The notes below the pieces were generated by a model. It saw nothing but the letters and a program-made list of their open reading frames with translations, was not told the origin of the DNA and ran no database searches. The position numbers were made by a program, and so were the translations under genes. Shown in pieces: positions 26,737 through 36,695 of a stretch of DNA of 64,000 bases (position 1 is its first letter; each line of letters begins with the position of its first letter). The stretch comes from Mycolicibacterium sp. CBMA 226 (lineage in GTDB: Bacteria > Actinomycetota > Actinomycetes > Mycobacteriales > Mycobacteriaceae): positions 124,001 to 188,000 of the forward strand of contig NZ_VTGY01000014.1 in assembly GCF_009729075.1 (NCBI RefSeq), given 5' to 3'.

Positions 26737-28093
26737 CCGACGACATGTGGAAGTCCGGAATCCGGAGCGACGGCATCTGGGCCCGGGTGGCCCAGTCGCC
26801 CCATTCGCGCGGCAGAGTGGTCTCACTGATACCGGCCTCGGTGGCGCGCCGCAGCAGATCCAGTGGACTCTCGTTGAACCGGAAGTTGTTGACCGCGGCC
26901 GTGACTTCGCCGTCCTCGATGAGGTAGACGCCGTCGCGCGTCAGTCCGGTCAGCAGCAGCACCGTCGGATCGACCTCGCGCATGTACCACAGCGTGGTCA
27001 GCAGTAGGCCGCGTTCAGTGCCGGCGATCATGTCGGGCAGGCCCACCGAGCCGCCGGTCATCAGCAGGTTGTCGGCGGGCACGGCCACCGGCGCATCGAA
27101 TTCCGCTGCGGCAGAACGGGGATAGGCCAGCGCGTTCACGACACCGTCACGAATCCAGTCAACGCGGCCGATGTCCAGTCCGTTGTCGAAGACCGACACC
27201 CGCTCCGACGAACTGGACGTCGCCACGAACGGTAGGCAATTCAGCCCTGGCGCAGCAGGATCCGAGTACAGCGTCAGCCCGAGGTCGGTGAGCTTCTCCC
27301 CCACCCGAGTGCCGCCCGGCGCCGACAGCGCGGTGCGGCCCTCCTGCGCTCCGCGGCCGTCCATGCTCCAGCCGAGGTAGATCATCATGTCGGCCACAGT
27401 CGACGGCGGCATCAGCGTCTCGTACCGGCCGGCGGGCAACTCCACTGTCCGGGATGCCCAGCCGAGACGCAGGCTCAGGTCGTCGAGCATGGAATCGACT
27501 GGTACATCGACGAAATCAGCGGTGCTGACGCCGGCCCAGGCGCTGGCGCCATCCCGTTTGGCGTTGATCTCCACGGAACCGGTGGGCTGGGTGAACCGCC
27601 GCCGGATGCCGCCGGACGTGGCGAGGTAGGTGGTGTCGAGTTCGTGCCGGGCGAAGCCGTACAGCGCGTCGCTGCGATGAAAGCCGTCGACGAGGCGAGC
27701 GGCGACGTTGCCGAACACCGCGGCGCCCGTCAGCGGCGACGGCGTATCCCAGTCGTCCGACGTCTCCTCGTCCGTCAGCGCCGGCGCGCTGTCGCGGGCC
27801 TCGGGTGCTGCCTGCGCGGCATCCTGCGACGCCGCCACCAGACCGGCGATGGTCGACGGATCGACCTCGCTGGACTTCACCGCGCCGACGCGGGCCTTAT
27901 CCCCTTGGCGGACAATCGAAATGACGGTGGTTTCGCGGCTCACCGATTCGCCGTTGGTGGTCATGGTGTTGCGGGCCCAGCGTAGCGATGCGGTCGAGCG
28001 GTCGGTCACCAGGACGATGGTCTCGTCGGCTCGGCCCCGGCCGGCCGCTTCGGCCAGCACCAGGTCGGCAACTTGCGGTGCACTGATCATCAA
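26720..28093 (-). CDS. tldE: TldE/PmbA-type metalloprotease subunit
   Basis: 457 residues. Segments RWARNTMTTNGESVSR, ISIVRQGDKARVGAVKSSEV and DLVDG/GGSVGLPDMIAGTERGLLLTTLWYMREVDPT (in part) are those of PmbA/TldE. It lacks the HExxxH zinc motif that marks its partner TldD. TldD-TldE form a heterodimer that degrades small unfolded or modified peptides. The start overlaps the tldD stop by four bases (ATGA), so both are translated together. M. tuberculosis Rv2314c is the probable equivalent. Confidence 0.88.
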   Translation of the reverse strand: MMISAPQVADLVLAEAAGRGRADETIVLVTDRSTASLRWARNTMTTNGESVSRETTVISIVRQGDKARVGAVKSSEVDPSTIAGLVAASQDAAQAAPEARDSAPALTDEETSDDWDTPSPLTGAAVFGNVAARLVDGFHRSDALYGFARHELDTTYLATSGGIRRRFTQPTGSVEINAKRDGASAWAGVSTADFVDVPVDSMLDDLSLRLGWASRTVELPAGRYETLMPPSTVADMMIYLGWSMDGRGAQEGRTALSAPGGTRVGEKLTDLGLTLYSDPAAPGLNCLPFVATSSSSERVSVFDNGLDIGRVDWIRDGVVNALAYPRSAAAEFDAPVAVPADNLLMTGGSVGLPDMIAGTERGLLLTTLWYMREVDPTVLLLTGLTRDGVYLIEDGEVTAAVNNFRFNESPLDLLRRATEAGISETTLPREWGDWATRAQMPSLRIPDFHMSSVSQAQ

Positions 28094-29607
28094 CGCCCCG
28101 ATTCAGTTCGCGTGTTGAGCACATTGATTCCGCGGAACAGCGCGGACGGGCAGCCGTGGCTGACGGCGGCCACCTGGCCGGGTTGAGCCTTGCCGCAGTT
28201 GAACGCGCCGCCGAGGCGCCAGGTCGATTCGCCGCCAACGGCTTCCATCGACCCCCAGAAGTCTGTTGTGGTGGCCTGGTAGGCGACGTCACGCACCTGG
28301 CCGTCCAGCTTGCCGTCGCGAATCTTGAAGAACCGCTGGCCGGTGAACTGGAAGTTGTACCGCTGCATATCGATTGACCACGACTTGTCGCCGACGATGT
28401 AGATGCCGTTCTCGACACGGCTGATCAGGTCGTCCGTGCTCAGGTCCGCGGTACCGGGTTGCAGTGAGACATTGGCCATCCGCTGGATCGGCACGTGATG
28501 CGGCGAGTCGGCGTACGAGCAGCCGTTGGAACGGCTCACCCCGAGCTTCGGTGCGAACACCCGGTCCAGCTGGTACCCGACGAAGACGCCGTCGCGCACC
28601 AGGTCCCAGCTCTGCGCGCGGACGCCCTCGTCGTCGAATCCGATGGTAGCCAGGCCATGTTCGACGGTCCGGTCAGCGGTGACGTTCATGATCGGCGACC
28701 CGTACTGCATGGTGCCCAACTTGTCCGGAGTGGCGAAGGACGTTCCGGCGTAGGCCGCTTCGTAGCCGATGGCCCGGTCGTATTCGGTGGCGTGGCCGAT
28801 GGATTCGTGAATGGTCAGCCACAGGTTGGTCGGGTCGATCACCAGGTCCGTGGGGCCGGGTGTCACGCTCGGTGCCTTGACTTTTTCGGCTAGCAGCGAC
28901 GGCAGCTCGGCCAATTCGGTTGTCCAGTCCCAGACCTCGTCACCCGCGACGGCTTCCCAGCCACGGGCGGTCGGCGGTGCGAGCGTCCGCATGCTCTCGA
29001 ACGAGCCGGCTGCGGCATCCACGGCGACGGCCTCGAGCGTCGGCTGCACCCGCACCCGCTGCTGGGTGATCGACGATCCGAACACGTCGGCATAGAACAC
29101 CTGCTCCTTGACGGCCTGCAGACCTGCCGACACGTGGTCCACCCCATCGGCCGCGAGCAACCGGCCCGTGTACTCGCCCAGCAGCGCGATCTTGTCGGCG
29201 GCCGTGACCTCGAACGGGTCGATGCGGTACGGCGACACCCAAGTCACGTCGGCGTACACCGGCTCGGGAGCCAGTTCGATCCGTTCGGCGTTCAGCGGCG
29301 CCAGGGCCGCGGCGACCTGCACGGCGCGGCGGGCGGTCTCGGCCGCGACCTCGGGGTTCAGCTCGGCGTGCGAGGCGAAACCCCAGGTGCCGTCCACGAT
29401 CACCCGTACCGCCAGCCCGATCTCCCGGGTCACCACCGAGGTTTCCAGCTCACCGTCCCGAAGTTGGATGTGCTCGGTGGTGATCCGGTGAATCCGGAGG
29501 TCGGCGTAGCTCGCACCGGCAGCCAGCGCGGCCGACACCGCGGCCTCGGCCAGCAAATGGCGCGGCAAGGCCAGGAAGTCGGCGTCAACCCGTCGCAGCG
29601 CAGTCAC
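28090..29607 (-). CDS. tldD: TldD-type zinc metalloprotease
   Basis: 505 residues from GTG 29607 (VTALRRVDADFLALP), which suits the family N-terminus; an upstream ATG at 29631 adds eight residues. The zinc motif HESIGHATE is intact, followed by YEAAYAGTSFATPDKLG and SYADSPHHVPIQRMANVS as in TldD. It is the catalytic partner of TldE. The start is ~38 bp from the divergent uspA start, so the two promoters are close or overlapping. Confidence 0.9.
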   Translation of the reverse strand: MTALRRVDADFLALPRHLLAEAAVSAALAAGASYADLRIHRITTEHIQLRDGELETSVVTREIGLAVRVIVDGTWGFASHAELNPEVAAETARRAVQVAAALAPLNAERIELAPEPVYADVTWVSPYRIDPFEVTAADKIALLGEYTGRLLAADGVDHVSAGLQAVKEQVFYADVFGSSITQQRVRVQPTLEAVAVDAAAGSFESMRTLAPPTARGWEAVAGDEVWDWTTELAELPSLLAEKVKAPSVTPGPTDLVIDPTNLWLTIHESIGHATEYDRAIGYEAAYAGTSFATPDKLGTMQYGSPIMNVTADRTVEHGLATIGFDDEGVRAQSWDLVRDGVFVGYQLDRVFAPKLGVSRSNGCSYADSPHHVPIQRMANVSLQPGTADLSTDDLISRVENGIYIVGDKSWSIDMQRYNFQFTGQRFFKIRDGKLDGQVRDVAYQATTTDFWGSMEAVGGESTWRLGGAFNCGKAQPGQVAAVSHGCPSALFRGINVLNTRTESGR

Positions 29608-29645
29608 GGCTACACCGTAGTAGCACCGCACGCTTTAATGATCCG

Positions 29646-30518
29646 GTGGCACGCCGCGGCTTTCGGGACACCCTGACCGGCTACGCGCTGCTCGCCCCCA
29701 GCCTGTTCGGCGTGGTGCTGTTCCTGCTGCTCCCAATGCTGGTCGTCGGCTGGCTGAGCCTGCAGCGATGGGACCTCCTGGGGCCCATCCGGTTCGTCGG
29801 GCTCGACAACTGGCATGCCGTGCTGACCGATCCGACGTTCGGCCGCTCGATGGCGGTGACGCTGGGTTTCGTCGCGCTGGTGGTCCCCGTCCAGACGATT
29901 CTGGGTCTGGCCGCAGCCATGTTGTTGGCCCGCGGACTGCCGGGCACCGGATTCTTCCGCACGCTGTATGTCCTGCCGTGGATCTGCTCGCCCTTGGCGA
30001 TCGCGGTGCTGTGGCGCTGGATTCTCAGCCCCACCGACGGTGCAGTGAGCACCGTGCTCGGGCACCGCATCGAGTGGCTGACGGACCCCACGCTGGCGCT
30101 GCCGCTGGTTTCGGCAGTCACGGTGTGGACCAACGTGGGCTACGTGACGCTGTTCTTCCTCGCCGGAATCCTGGCCATCCCCAGCGACGTTCACGACGCC
30201 GCCCGGATCGACGGCGCGACGGCGTGGCAGCGGTTCCGCCGCATCACGCTGCCCATGCTGCGGCCGACGCTGTTCTTCGTCCTGGTGACGGGAATCGTGA
30301 GCGCGGCACAGGTTTTCGACACCGTGTACGCGCTGACGGGCGGCGGCCCCGACGGCCGCACCGACCTGATCGCGCACCGTATCTACGCCGAGGCGTTCGG
30401 CTCGGCGGCGGTGGGCCGCGCCGCCGTGATGGCGCTGATCCTGTTCGTCCTGTTGCTCGGCATCACGGTGGTGCAGCACATCTACTTCCGCCGACGGGTC
30501 AGCTATGACCTCACGTAA
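29646..30518 (+). CDS. uspA: ABC sugar importer permease (UspA-type)
   Basis: 290 residues from GTG 29646. Six membrane helices of MalF-type permeases (first YALLAPSLFGVVLFLLLPML) and the EAA motif ILAIPSDVHDAARIDGATAWQRFRRITLPMLRP (quoted in part: DAARIDGA and RFRRITLP). It forms with UspB the channel for a periplasmic-type sugar uptake system; the M. tuberculosis UspABC counterpart takes up amino sugars. Overlaps uspB by 14 bp. No dedicated ATPase is in the operon, so a shared one must serve it. Confidence 0.9.
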   Translation: MARRGFRDTLTGYALLAPSLFGVVLFLLLPMLVVGWLSLQRWDLLGPIRFVGLDNWHAVLTDPTFGRSMAVTLGFVALVVPVQTILGLAAAMLLARGLPGTGFFRTLYVLPWICSPLAIAVLWRWILSPTDGAVSTVLGHRIEWLTDPTLALPLVSAVTVWTNVGYVTLFFLAGILAIPSDVHDAARIDGATAWQRFRRITLPMLRPTLFFVLVTGIVSAAQVFDTVYALTGGGPDGRTDLIAHRIYAEAFGSAAVGRAAVMALILFVLLLGITVVQHIYFRRRVSYDLT

Positions 30519-31317
30519 CGCGCTCGTCTACACCGTACTGGTGCTCGCCGCCGCGATCACGCTGGTGCCGTTCGGCCTGGGCCTGCTGACGTCATTCACG
30601 TCGCCGCGCCAGTTCAACACCGAATCGCCGCTGTCGCTGCCGAACCCGCCGACGCTGGCCAACTACACCGCCCTGGGCGACGCCGGCTTCGGTCGGGCCG
30701 CGCTGGTGACCGCATTGATGACCGCGGTGATCCTGTTGGGCCAGTTGGTCTTTTCGGTGACCGCCGCCTACGCCTTCGCCCGGCTCGAATTTCCGGGGCG
30801 GGATGCCCTGTTCTGGTTGTATCTCGCGACCCTGATGGTGCCCGCGACGGTGACCGTCGTGCCGCTGTATCTCATGATGGCCGAAGCGGGGCTGCGCAAT
30901 ACGTTCTGGGCGTTGGTGCTGCCGTTCATGTTCGGCTCGCCCTACGCGATTTTCCTGCTGCGTGAGTACTTCCGGTCCATCCCGACCGATCTCATCCGCG
31001 CCGCCCGCATCGACGGAGCCAGCACGCTGGACGTCATCGTGCACGTGGTGCTGCCGGCCAGCCGGTCGATTCTGGTCACGCTGGGGTTGATCACCGTTGT
31101 CTCGCAATGGAACAGCTTCATGTGGCCACTGGTGATCACGAGCGGCTCGTCGTGGCGGGTGCTGACCGTCGCCACCGCGGGGCTGCAATCCCAATTCGAT
31201 GCACAGTGGACCGTGGTGCTGGCCGCGACGACCGTCGCGATCGTGCCGCTGATCCTGTTGTTCAGCGTGCTGGGCCGGCATATCGTCCGCTCGATCGTCG
31301 TCACCGGCATGAAATGA
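30505..31317 (+). CDS. uspB: ABC sugar importer permease (UspB-type)
   Basis: 270 residues, MalG-type permease with six helices (e.g. ALVYTVLVLAAAITLVPFGL, LIPLLFSVLGRHI region at the end) and an EAA loop FRSIPTDLIRAARIDGASTLDVIVHVVLP (in part). Overlaps uspA by 14 bp and its stop overlaps the uspC start (ATGA), a tightly coupled operon. Partner of UspA. Confidence 0.9.
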   Translation: MTSRNALVYTVLVLAAAITLVPFGLGLLTSFTSPRQFNTESPLSLPNPPTLANYTALGDAGFGRAALVTALMTAVILLGQLVFSVTAAYAFARLEFPGRDALFWLYLATLMVPATVTVVPLYLMMAEAGLRNTFWALVLPFMFGSPYAIFLLREYFRSIPTDLIRAARIDGASTLDVIVHVVLPASRSILVTLGLITVVSQWNSFMWPLVITSGSSWRVLTVATAGLQSQFDAQWTVVLAATTVAIVPLILLFSVLGRHIVRSIVVTGMK

Positions 31318-32636
31318 AATTCTCGACCCGCTTCGTGACCGCGCTGGCCGCCACCATGGCGGCGTTGCTCGTGGCCGCCGTACTCCTGGGCCGGACCGAC
31401 GACACCGGGAAAACCGTTGTCACCGTGCGGCTGTGGGACGCCCAGGTTGCAGCCGCATACCGGTCGTCGTTCGCCGAGTTCACCCGGCGGCATCCGGACA
31501 TCGACGTCCGCGTCGACGTCGTCGCCTACGCGTCGTACTTCGATTCGCTCCGTACCGATGTCGCGGGCGGGGGCGCCGACGACATCTTCTGGCTGTCCAA
31601 TGCCTACCTAGCGGGCTACGCCGACAGCAACCGGCTGCTGGACATCGGAAAGTTGTTGGGCCACGGCGCCTCCGACGCGTGGGATGCCTCGGTGGACCGG
31701 CAGTTCACCCGCAGCGGAACGCTGTGGGCGGTACCGCAACTCACCGACGGCGGCATCGCGGTGTACTACAACGCCGACCTGCTCGCGGCCGCCGGCATCG
31801 ATCCGACCGACCTGGAGGCGCTGCACTGGTCCCCCGGCACCGATGACACGCTGCGCCGCCTGCTGGCGCGGCTGACCCTGGACCGGAACGGAAACCAGGC
31901 CGGGACACCGGGCTTCGATGCCGGGCAGGTGCGGCAATGGGGCTACAACGCCGCCAACGATCTGCAGGGTATCTACCTCAACTACATCGGTTCGGCCGGC
32001 GGTGAATACAGCGACGGTGACCGGTTCACGTTCGACAATCCCGGCGCGCGCACGGCTTTCGAGTACCTGGTCAACCTGATCAACACCGACCACGTCTCCC
32101 CCTCGGCGGCCGACACCAACGGCAACGGCGACTTCTCCCGCAATCAGTTCCTGCAGGGTCGCATGGCGTTGTTCCAGTCGGGCACCTACAACCTGGCCAC
32201 CATCGCGGACCAGGCGCAATTCCGGTGGGGTGCCGCGATGCTGCCCAGTGGCCCGGCAGGCCGCGTCAGCGTCACCAACGGCATTGCCGCCGCGGCCAAT
32301 TCGGCCACTCGCCATCCCGACGCGGTGCGGGCAGTACTGGAATGGATGGGCAGCACCGACGGCAATGCGTTCCTGGGCAGGAAAGGGGCGGCCGTGCCCG
32401 CTGTGCTCGGTGCCCAACCGGTCTACTTCGACTACTGGAAACAGCGCGGGATCAACGTTCTGCCCTTCTTTCAAGTGCTGGACAGCCCCCGCATCCCAGC
32501 CCCCGGCGGTGCCGGCTTCCCAGCCGGATTCCTCGCCATCAGGCCGTTTTTCGACGAGATGTTCCTGGGCCGCGCGCCGGTCGCATCAACCCTGGCCGAT
32601 GCCCAGCGAGCGGCCAACGCCGCAGCCGATCGCTAG
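31314..32636 (+). CDS. uspC: Extracellular amino-sugar-binding protein (UspC-type)
   Basis: 440 residues from ATG 31314, the size of M. tuberculosis UspC from memory. The N-terminus [24 protein letters not shown] is an uncleaved anchor or signal; there is no lipobox Cys. The mature part is a two-lobed family-1 solute-binding protein ([66 protein letters not shown]). It should deliver amino sugars or sugars to UspAB. It meets the opposing ecfT stop with a 4-bp overlap. Confidence 0.9.
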   Translation: MKFSTRFVTALAATMAALLVAAVLLGRTDDTGKTVVTVRLWDAQVAAAYRSSFAEFTRRHPDIDVRVDVVAYASYFDSLRTDVAGGGADDIFWLSNAYLAGYADSNRLLDIGKLLGHGASDAWDASVDRQFTRSGTLWAVPQLTDGGIAVYYNADLLAAAGIDPTDLEALHWSPGTDDTLRRLLARLTLDRNGNQAGTPGFDAGQVRQWGYNAANDLQGIYLNYIGSAGGEYSDGDRFTFDNPGARTAFEYLVNLINTDHVSPSAADTNGNGDFSRNQFLQGRMALFQSGTYNLATIADQAQFRWGAAMLPSGPAGRVSVTNGIAAAANSATRHPDAVRAVLEWMGSTDGNAFLGRKGAAVPAVLGAQPVYFDYWKQRGINVLPFFQVLDSPRIPAPGGAGFPAGFLAIRPFFDEMFLGRAPVASTLADAQRAANAAADR

Positions 32637-33469
32637 AGGCGGTGCGTGGCCAGCGGCGTGAACGCCTCGACCCACAGCGACAGCACACACATCGCGACCA
32701 CCATCAGCAGCGCCACGGCATCGGCCCGTCGCGGCCGTGCCGGACTGGCGACGATCTGGCCCACGCCACCGCGCGCGGTGATGGCGTCGCCCATCTCATC
32801 GCCGCGGCGCAGCGCCACGGTGATCGCGGCCGCCAGCAGGTCGACGATCTCGGCGCGACGTTGCCGCCGGCGCTCCCGGCGGGTCTCCGGCCGCACCTTT
32901 GGCCGCAACCGACGGGCCGCGAACAGCACACGGTATTCATCGATCAGCATCGGGAAGGCCCGCAGCGCCAAGGCCAGCGTGACGGCCCACTCGTCGACCG
33001 GGATGCGCAGCCACTTCAGCGGGCGCCCCAAAGTGGCCACCGCAGGCGCGATTTCAGCGACGTTGGTGGTCCACGAGACCAGCCCGCCCAGTCCCAGCAG
33101 CACGATCGACAGCACCGTGATCCGCAGGAAGCTCAGCAGGCCACCCAGTCCCAGATGCACCGACCCGACGTCGAGGAAGGGCTCGCCGCCCGCCAGTGCG
33201 GCAGTCCCGCCGCCGAGCAGCAGCAGCACCCACACCAAGCGCGGTACCGACGGCAGCACGCTGCGCGGGATGTGCGCCAGCCACGCAGTGAGCATCACCA
33301 GCAGCGCGACCAGGCCGATCGGCACCCATCCGGGGTAGATCGTCAGGACTATGCCGATCAGCGCCACCACAATGAGTTTGGTACCGGCCCACAGTTCGTG
33401 AATGGGCGACGTCCCCGGCACCGGACGCAACAGCACCATCGACCGGCGCTGCGTGGCGGGGGCCGTCAT
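32633..33469 (-). CDS. EcfT-like energy-coupling transmembrane protein
   Basis: 278 residues with about five helices ([50 protein letters not shown]). A cytosolic part contains [13 protein letters not shown] and [23 protein letters not shown], with Ala-Arg-Gly-type coupling motifs as in CbiQ/EcfT. It transmits ATP hydrolysis to an S component in vitamin or metal uptake. The start overlaps the ABC protein's stop (ATGA). M. tuberculosis Rv2325c is the likely equivalent. Substrate unknown. Confidence 0.82.
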   Translation of the reverse strand: MTAPATQRRSMVLLRPVPGTSPIHELWAGTKLIVVALIGIVLTIYPGWVPIGLVALLVMLTAWLAHIPRSVLPSVPRLVWVLLLLGGGTAALAGGEPFLDVGSVHLGLGGLLSFLRITVLSIVLLGLGGLVSWTTNVAEIAPAVATLGRPLKWLRIPVDEWAVTLALALRAFPMLIDEYRVLFAARRLRPKVRPETRRERRRQRRAEIVDLLAAAITVALRRGDEMGDAITARGGVGQIVASPARPRRADAVALLMVVAMCVLSLWVEAFTPLATHRL

Positions 33470-35493
33470 GAGCGTCCTCCCGCAGTGATCGGAGCCTCAG
33501 CGAGTTCGCCGCTGTGCAGCCGCAGGATGCGCGGGCACAGCTCGTCGAGCCCGGCGAAGTCGTGCGAGATGACGACCACCGTCAGCCCGGTGGTCCGGCG
33601 CAGTTCGGCGAGCAACGTCACCAGACCACGCTGGCTGGCGGCGTCCAACCCGGCCAGCGGTTCGTCCAGGATCAGGGCGCGCGGACGACGAGACAGCAGC
33701 CCCGCCAGCACCACCCGGCGCATCTGGCCGCCACTGAGCTGATCGATGCGGCGGCCCGCCAGCTCCGGATCCAGCCCGACCATCGCGAGCGCCTCGGTGA
33801 TCCGGGCGGTGTCGCGCTTCGAGAATCCCGCAGCCGACGCGATTTCGGCACCCACCCGGGACCGCATCAACTGCAGCCGCGCGGCCTGGAACGAAATGGC
33901 CACGGCACCAACCTGATCGGACACGGGCTTGCCGTCGAGCAGACAACTGCCGGTGGTCGGCACGGTGAGGCCGGCCAGAATCCAGGCCAGCGTTGACTTG
34001 CCAGAGCCGTTGAGCCCGTGGATGAGCACGCCCTCGCCCTCGTGGACGGTGAAGTTGATATCGCGCAATGCCGTTGATTCCCAGGGCGTTCCGCTGCCGT
34101 ACTGGTGCCCGACACCGCGCACCTCGAGCACCGCCGGGCCGTCAGGTTCGATACCAGCCGACACAATCGGCACCGGTGCGGTCGCGACCATTTCGATGTT
34201 GTCGCTTGCGCCGTCGAGCCGGACCACCCGGTCGGCCGAATCCGCTTCATCGTTGTAGTGGGTGATGTGTACCAGCGACGTGCGGTGGTGACGGGTCAGG
34301 TCGGACAACACAGAGAGCAGCGCGGCGCGGCCCTCCTGGTCGACCATGCTGGTGACTTCGTCGGCGATCAGCAGTGCCGGCTCACGGGCCAGGGCGGCGG
34401 CGACGGCGAGCCGCTGTAGTTCGCCGCCGGACAACCCGCCGGTGTCGCGGTCCGCCATGCCGCTCAAACCGACCTCGCCAAGCAGCCGTTCGACGTCGAT
34501 CGTCGTCCCCGACGGCAGGCCCCACACCACATCGTCGGCGACGCGGGTGCCGAGCACCTGACTCTCCGGGTGCTGCATGACGACCGCGGTGCCACCGGCC
34601 ATGCCAAGCCCCACCGCACCCGCCCGGTCGATGGTGCCGGCAGTCGGCGCGCGGCCGGCGAGCGTCAGCATGAGCGTGGTCTTGCCCGATCCGTTGGCGC
34701 CCGTAACCGCGACATGTTCACCTTCGTTGATGTCCATGCTCAGCGGGCCGAGGGCATCGCGATTGGTACCTGGGTACCGGAACCGAACGTCGCGCAGGCG
34801 GGCCGGCACCGGCGCGACCAGACCGGTTGATTCGACGGTGTCCAGCTTGTGCACATCGGGAATGCCGAAGAGCCGCTTCAGAACCCGCGACAGCGCCCAC
34901 CAGCCCAGCAGGGTGACGATGATGACGTGCATGATGATCGAGATCATCACCGGCACGGGCCAGTAGTGCAGGAATGCGGCGAAACCGGTGCGTAGATCCT
35001 CGGCCGCGCGCTCGCCGCCGGGCACCGCCGCGACAATGTTGGCGATGCCGTGGACGGTCGAGGTCATCGACTCGAAGATCAGCTCCCGCAGCCGTCCCAC
35101 CAAGAGCAGGATGCCGATGACGTACGCGCCGAACGCAGCTCCCGCGACCACTGACGCGGACAACACGGTGGCGATGCCGCGCCCCGTGCGTTTCACGATG
35201 CCCGTCAGTCCGCCGATGTAGGCGCAGAACACCACGGTCATCAGACCGCCCATGCCGGCGATGAGAAACGCGATGGTGCTGCCGGCGACAGTCGCGGCGA
35301 GCAAGACCCGAAGCCGGTATCGGTAGGCCAGCAGTCCCATCGGGACCGTGCCCAGCATGCCGAGCCCGGCGGCGAACGGGACGACGACGGCGATGATGGC
35401 AGTGGCCGCGCTCAGGGCCGCCATCACGGCGGCCTGCGCGTACTCGCCCGGATTGAGGGGACCGGCTTTCTCTCGGGTGCCGGCAGCAGTCAT
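33466..35493 (-). CDS. ECF transporter fusion: S-like membrane domain plus two ABC ATPases
   Basis: 675 residues. Residues ~15-205 form about six helices resembling an ECF substrate-binding unit ([41 protein letters not shown]). First ATPase: Walker [10 protein letters not shown], signature [21 protein letters not shown], Walker [10 protein letters not shown]. Second: Walker [11 protein letters not shown], signature [20 protein letters not shown], Walker [12 protein letters not shown]. With EcfT alongside, one chain supplies S, A and A' units. Rv2326c of M. tuberculosis has the same plan. Its ligand is not known. Confidence 0.85.
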   Translation of the reverse strand: MTAAGTREKAGPLNPGEYAQAAVMAALSAATAIIAVVVPFAAGLGMLGTVPMGLLAYRYRLRVLLAATVAGSTIAFLIAGMGGLMTVVFCAYIGGLTGIVKRTGRGIATVLSASVVAGAAFGAYVIGILLLVGRLRELIFESMTSTVHGIANIVAAVPGGERAAEDLRTGFAAFLHYWPVPVMISIIMHVIIVTLLGWWALSRVLKRLFGIPDVHKLDTVESTGLVAPVPARLRDVRFRYPGTNRDALGPLSMDINEGEHVAVTGANGSGKTTLMLTLAGRAPTAGTIDRAGAVGLGMAGGTAVVMQHPESQVLGTRVADDVVWGLPSGTTIDVERLLGEVGLSGMADRDTGGLSGGELQRLAVAAALAREPALLIADEVTSMVDQEGRAALLSVLSDLTRHHRTSLVHITHYNDEADSADRVVRLDGASDNIEMVATAPVPIVSAGIEPDGPAVLEVRGVGHQYGSGTPWESTALRDINFTVHEGEGVLIHGLNGSGKSTLAWILAGLTVPTTGSCLLDGKPVSDQVGAVAISFQAARLQLMRSRVGAEIASAAGFSKRDTARITEALAMVGLDPELAGRRIDQLSGGQMRRVVLAGLLSRRPRALILDEPLAGLDAASQRGLVTLLAELRRTTGLTVVVISHDFAGLDELCPRILRLHSGELAEAPITAGGRS

Positions 35494-35573
35494 TGCACAA
35501 TTCTGCCAGGCGTTTTGACGAGTAAACTCGACGGCGATGTGACCGTCACCACTCCCGGCGGCCTGTTCGACTA

Positions 35574-35588
35574 CATAGAGAATCTATG
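35574..35588. promoter_or_regulatory. CATAGA-GAA-TCTATG inverted repeat before marR
   Basis: Perfect six-base arms with a three-base spacer, six bases before the MarR gene's ATG and ~80 bp before the divergent ECF operon. Its placement suggests an operator for autoregulation and for control of the transporter. Confidence 0.6.
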
Positions 35589-35593
35589 GAACC

Positions 35594-36037
35594 ATGTTGG
35601 ACATGACAGTTGCACCGGCGACCGATACGTCCCTCGCCTCGGACCTCCTCGCCGTCGTTGCCCGCATTAACCGCTTGGCCAATCAGCGCGTCCGGCTCCC
35701 GCTGCCATTCGCCCAGGCCCGGCTGCTGTCCACCATCGACGCCGAGGGCACCGCCCGCATCTCCGACCTCGCCGCGCTCGACCACTGTTCACAACCGACG
35801 ATGACGACCCAGGTCCGTCGACTCGAGGACGCCGGCCTGGTGTCGCGCACCGTCGACCCCGACGACGCCCGCGCCGTCCTCATCAGCATCACCCCGCAGG
35901 GAATCGCCACCCTGGCCCAGGTCCGTGCCGACCGCGGTAACGCCATCGACCCGTTCCTGGCGCAACTCGACAGCTCCGACCGGGACACCCTGGCGGCCGC
36001 CGTCGACATCATGCGCGGGCTGCTCGCCCAGACCTGA
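35594..36037 (+). CDS. MarR-family transcriptional regulator (Rv2327-like)
   Basis: 147 residues. Winged helix with LVSRTVDPDDARAVLISITPQG (quoted in part) and the DNA-recognition stretch RISDLAALDHCSQPTMTTQVRRLEDAGLV. It sits divergent from the ECF-transporter operon, separated by ~100 bp holding an inverted repeat, and is the likely regulator of that transporter. An ATG nine bases further in (35603) is an alternative start. Ligand unknown. Confidence 0.87.
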   Translation: MLDMTVAPATDTSLASDLLAVVARINRLANQRVRLPLPFAQARLLSTIDAEGTARISDLAALDHCSQPTMTTQVRRLEDAGLVSRTVDPDDARAVLISITPQGIATLAQVRADRGNAIDPFLAQLDSSDRDTLAAAVDIMRGLLAQT

Positions 36038-36047
36038 CCGGGACCGA

Positions 36048-36551
36048 TTACCGCGGTCCGGGGACCGGATCGAGCGCCTTGAGCGCACCACCGTCGACGG
36101 TGAACCGCGCGCTGCCGATACCTGTCGGCATCCCCGGCTGGTCCTTGGCCTGCTGCCACTGATACTGCACCGTCACGCTGTCCGGAGCGCTCGCGGTCAC
36201 GGTGATGTACGGCCGTGCGTCGGGCGTCGGTGTGCCGATCATCGTGTTCTTGTTGAAGAACACCACCTGCTGCGGGCTGTCCGGCGTGGAGTTGTTCTGA
36301 CCGACCTGCACCCAGTACAACGCACAATTCGCGGTGTGACCGCTGCCCATCTGGGTCCACTTGCCCGACGGCGGTGCCGGCAGCGAATAGATGGCCGCGG
36401 TCACGACGTTCTGGGCCGGCCCATCGGCGGGCGTGCACTTATCGGCCTGCGGCACGGGGTCCGGGCCTTTCGGACTCCAGCCACATCCGGCAGTGAGCAG
36501 GGCCGATGCCGCAAGGACGGCGAACGCTGAGGTGTAGCTGGTGGACCGCAT
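36048..36551 (-). CDS. lppP: LppP/LprE-family lipoprotein
   Basis: 167 residues. Lipobox LLTAG|C at about residue 23. The mature domain has two further Cys (ADKCTPADG, HTANCALYW) and segments QVVFFNKNTMIGTPTPDARPYITVTASA and VQYQWQQAKDQPGMPTGIGSARF typical of the LppP/LprE family (Lipoprotein_21). Expected on the outer leaflet of the inner membrane; function unknown. The location matches M. tuberculosis lppP (Rv2330c) in gene order. Confidence 0.82.
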   Translation of the reverse strand: MRSTSYTSAFAVLAASALLTAGCGWSPKGPDPVPQADKCTPADGPAQNVVTAAIYSLPAPPSGKWTQMGSGHTANCALYWVQVGQNNSTPDSPQQVVFFNKNTMIGTPTPDARPYITVTASAPDSVTVQYQWQQAKDQPGMPTGIGSARFTVDGGALKALDPVPGPR

Positions 36552-36695
36552 GCGGCCAGCCTACGTCCAAGCGCACCAAGCCTTTTTGACCCGAACCTGG
36601 TTTGCCCACACTTTGCACGGGGCACCCAATCTAGGTCTATGACGCCCGGTCGGGGTTAGCCGGGCGTGAAATCCATTGTGAATAGGGGCATTTCG

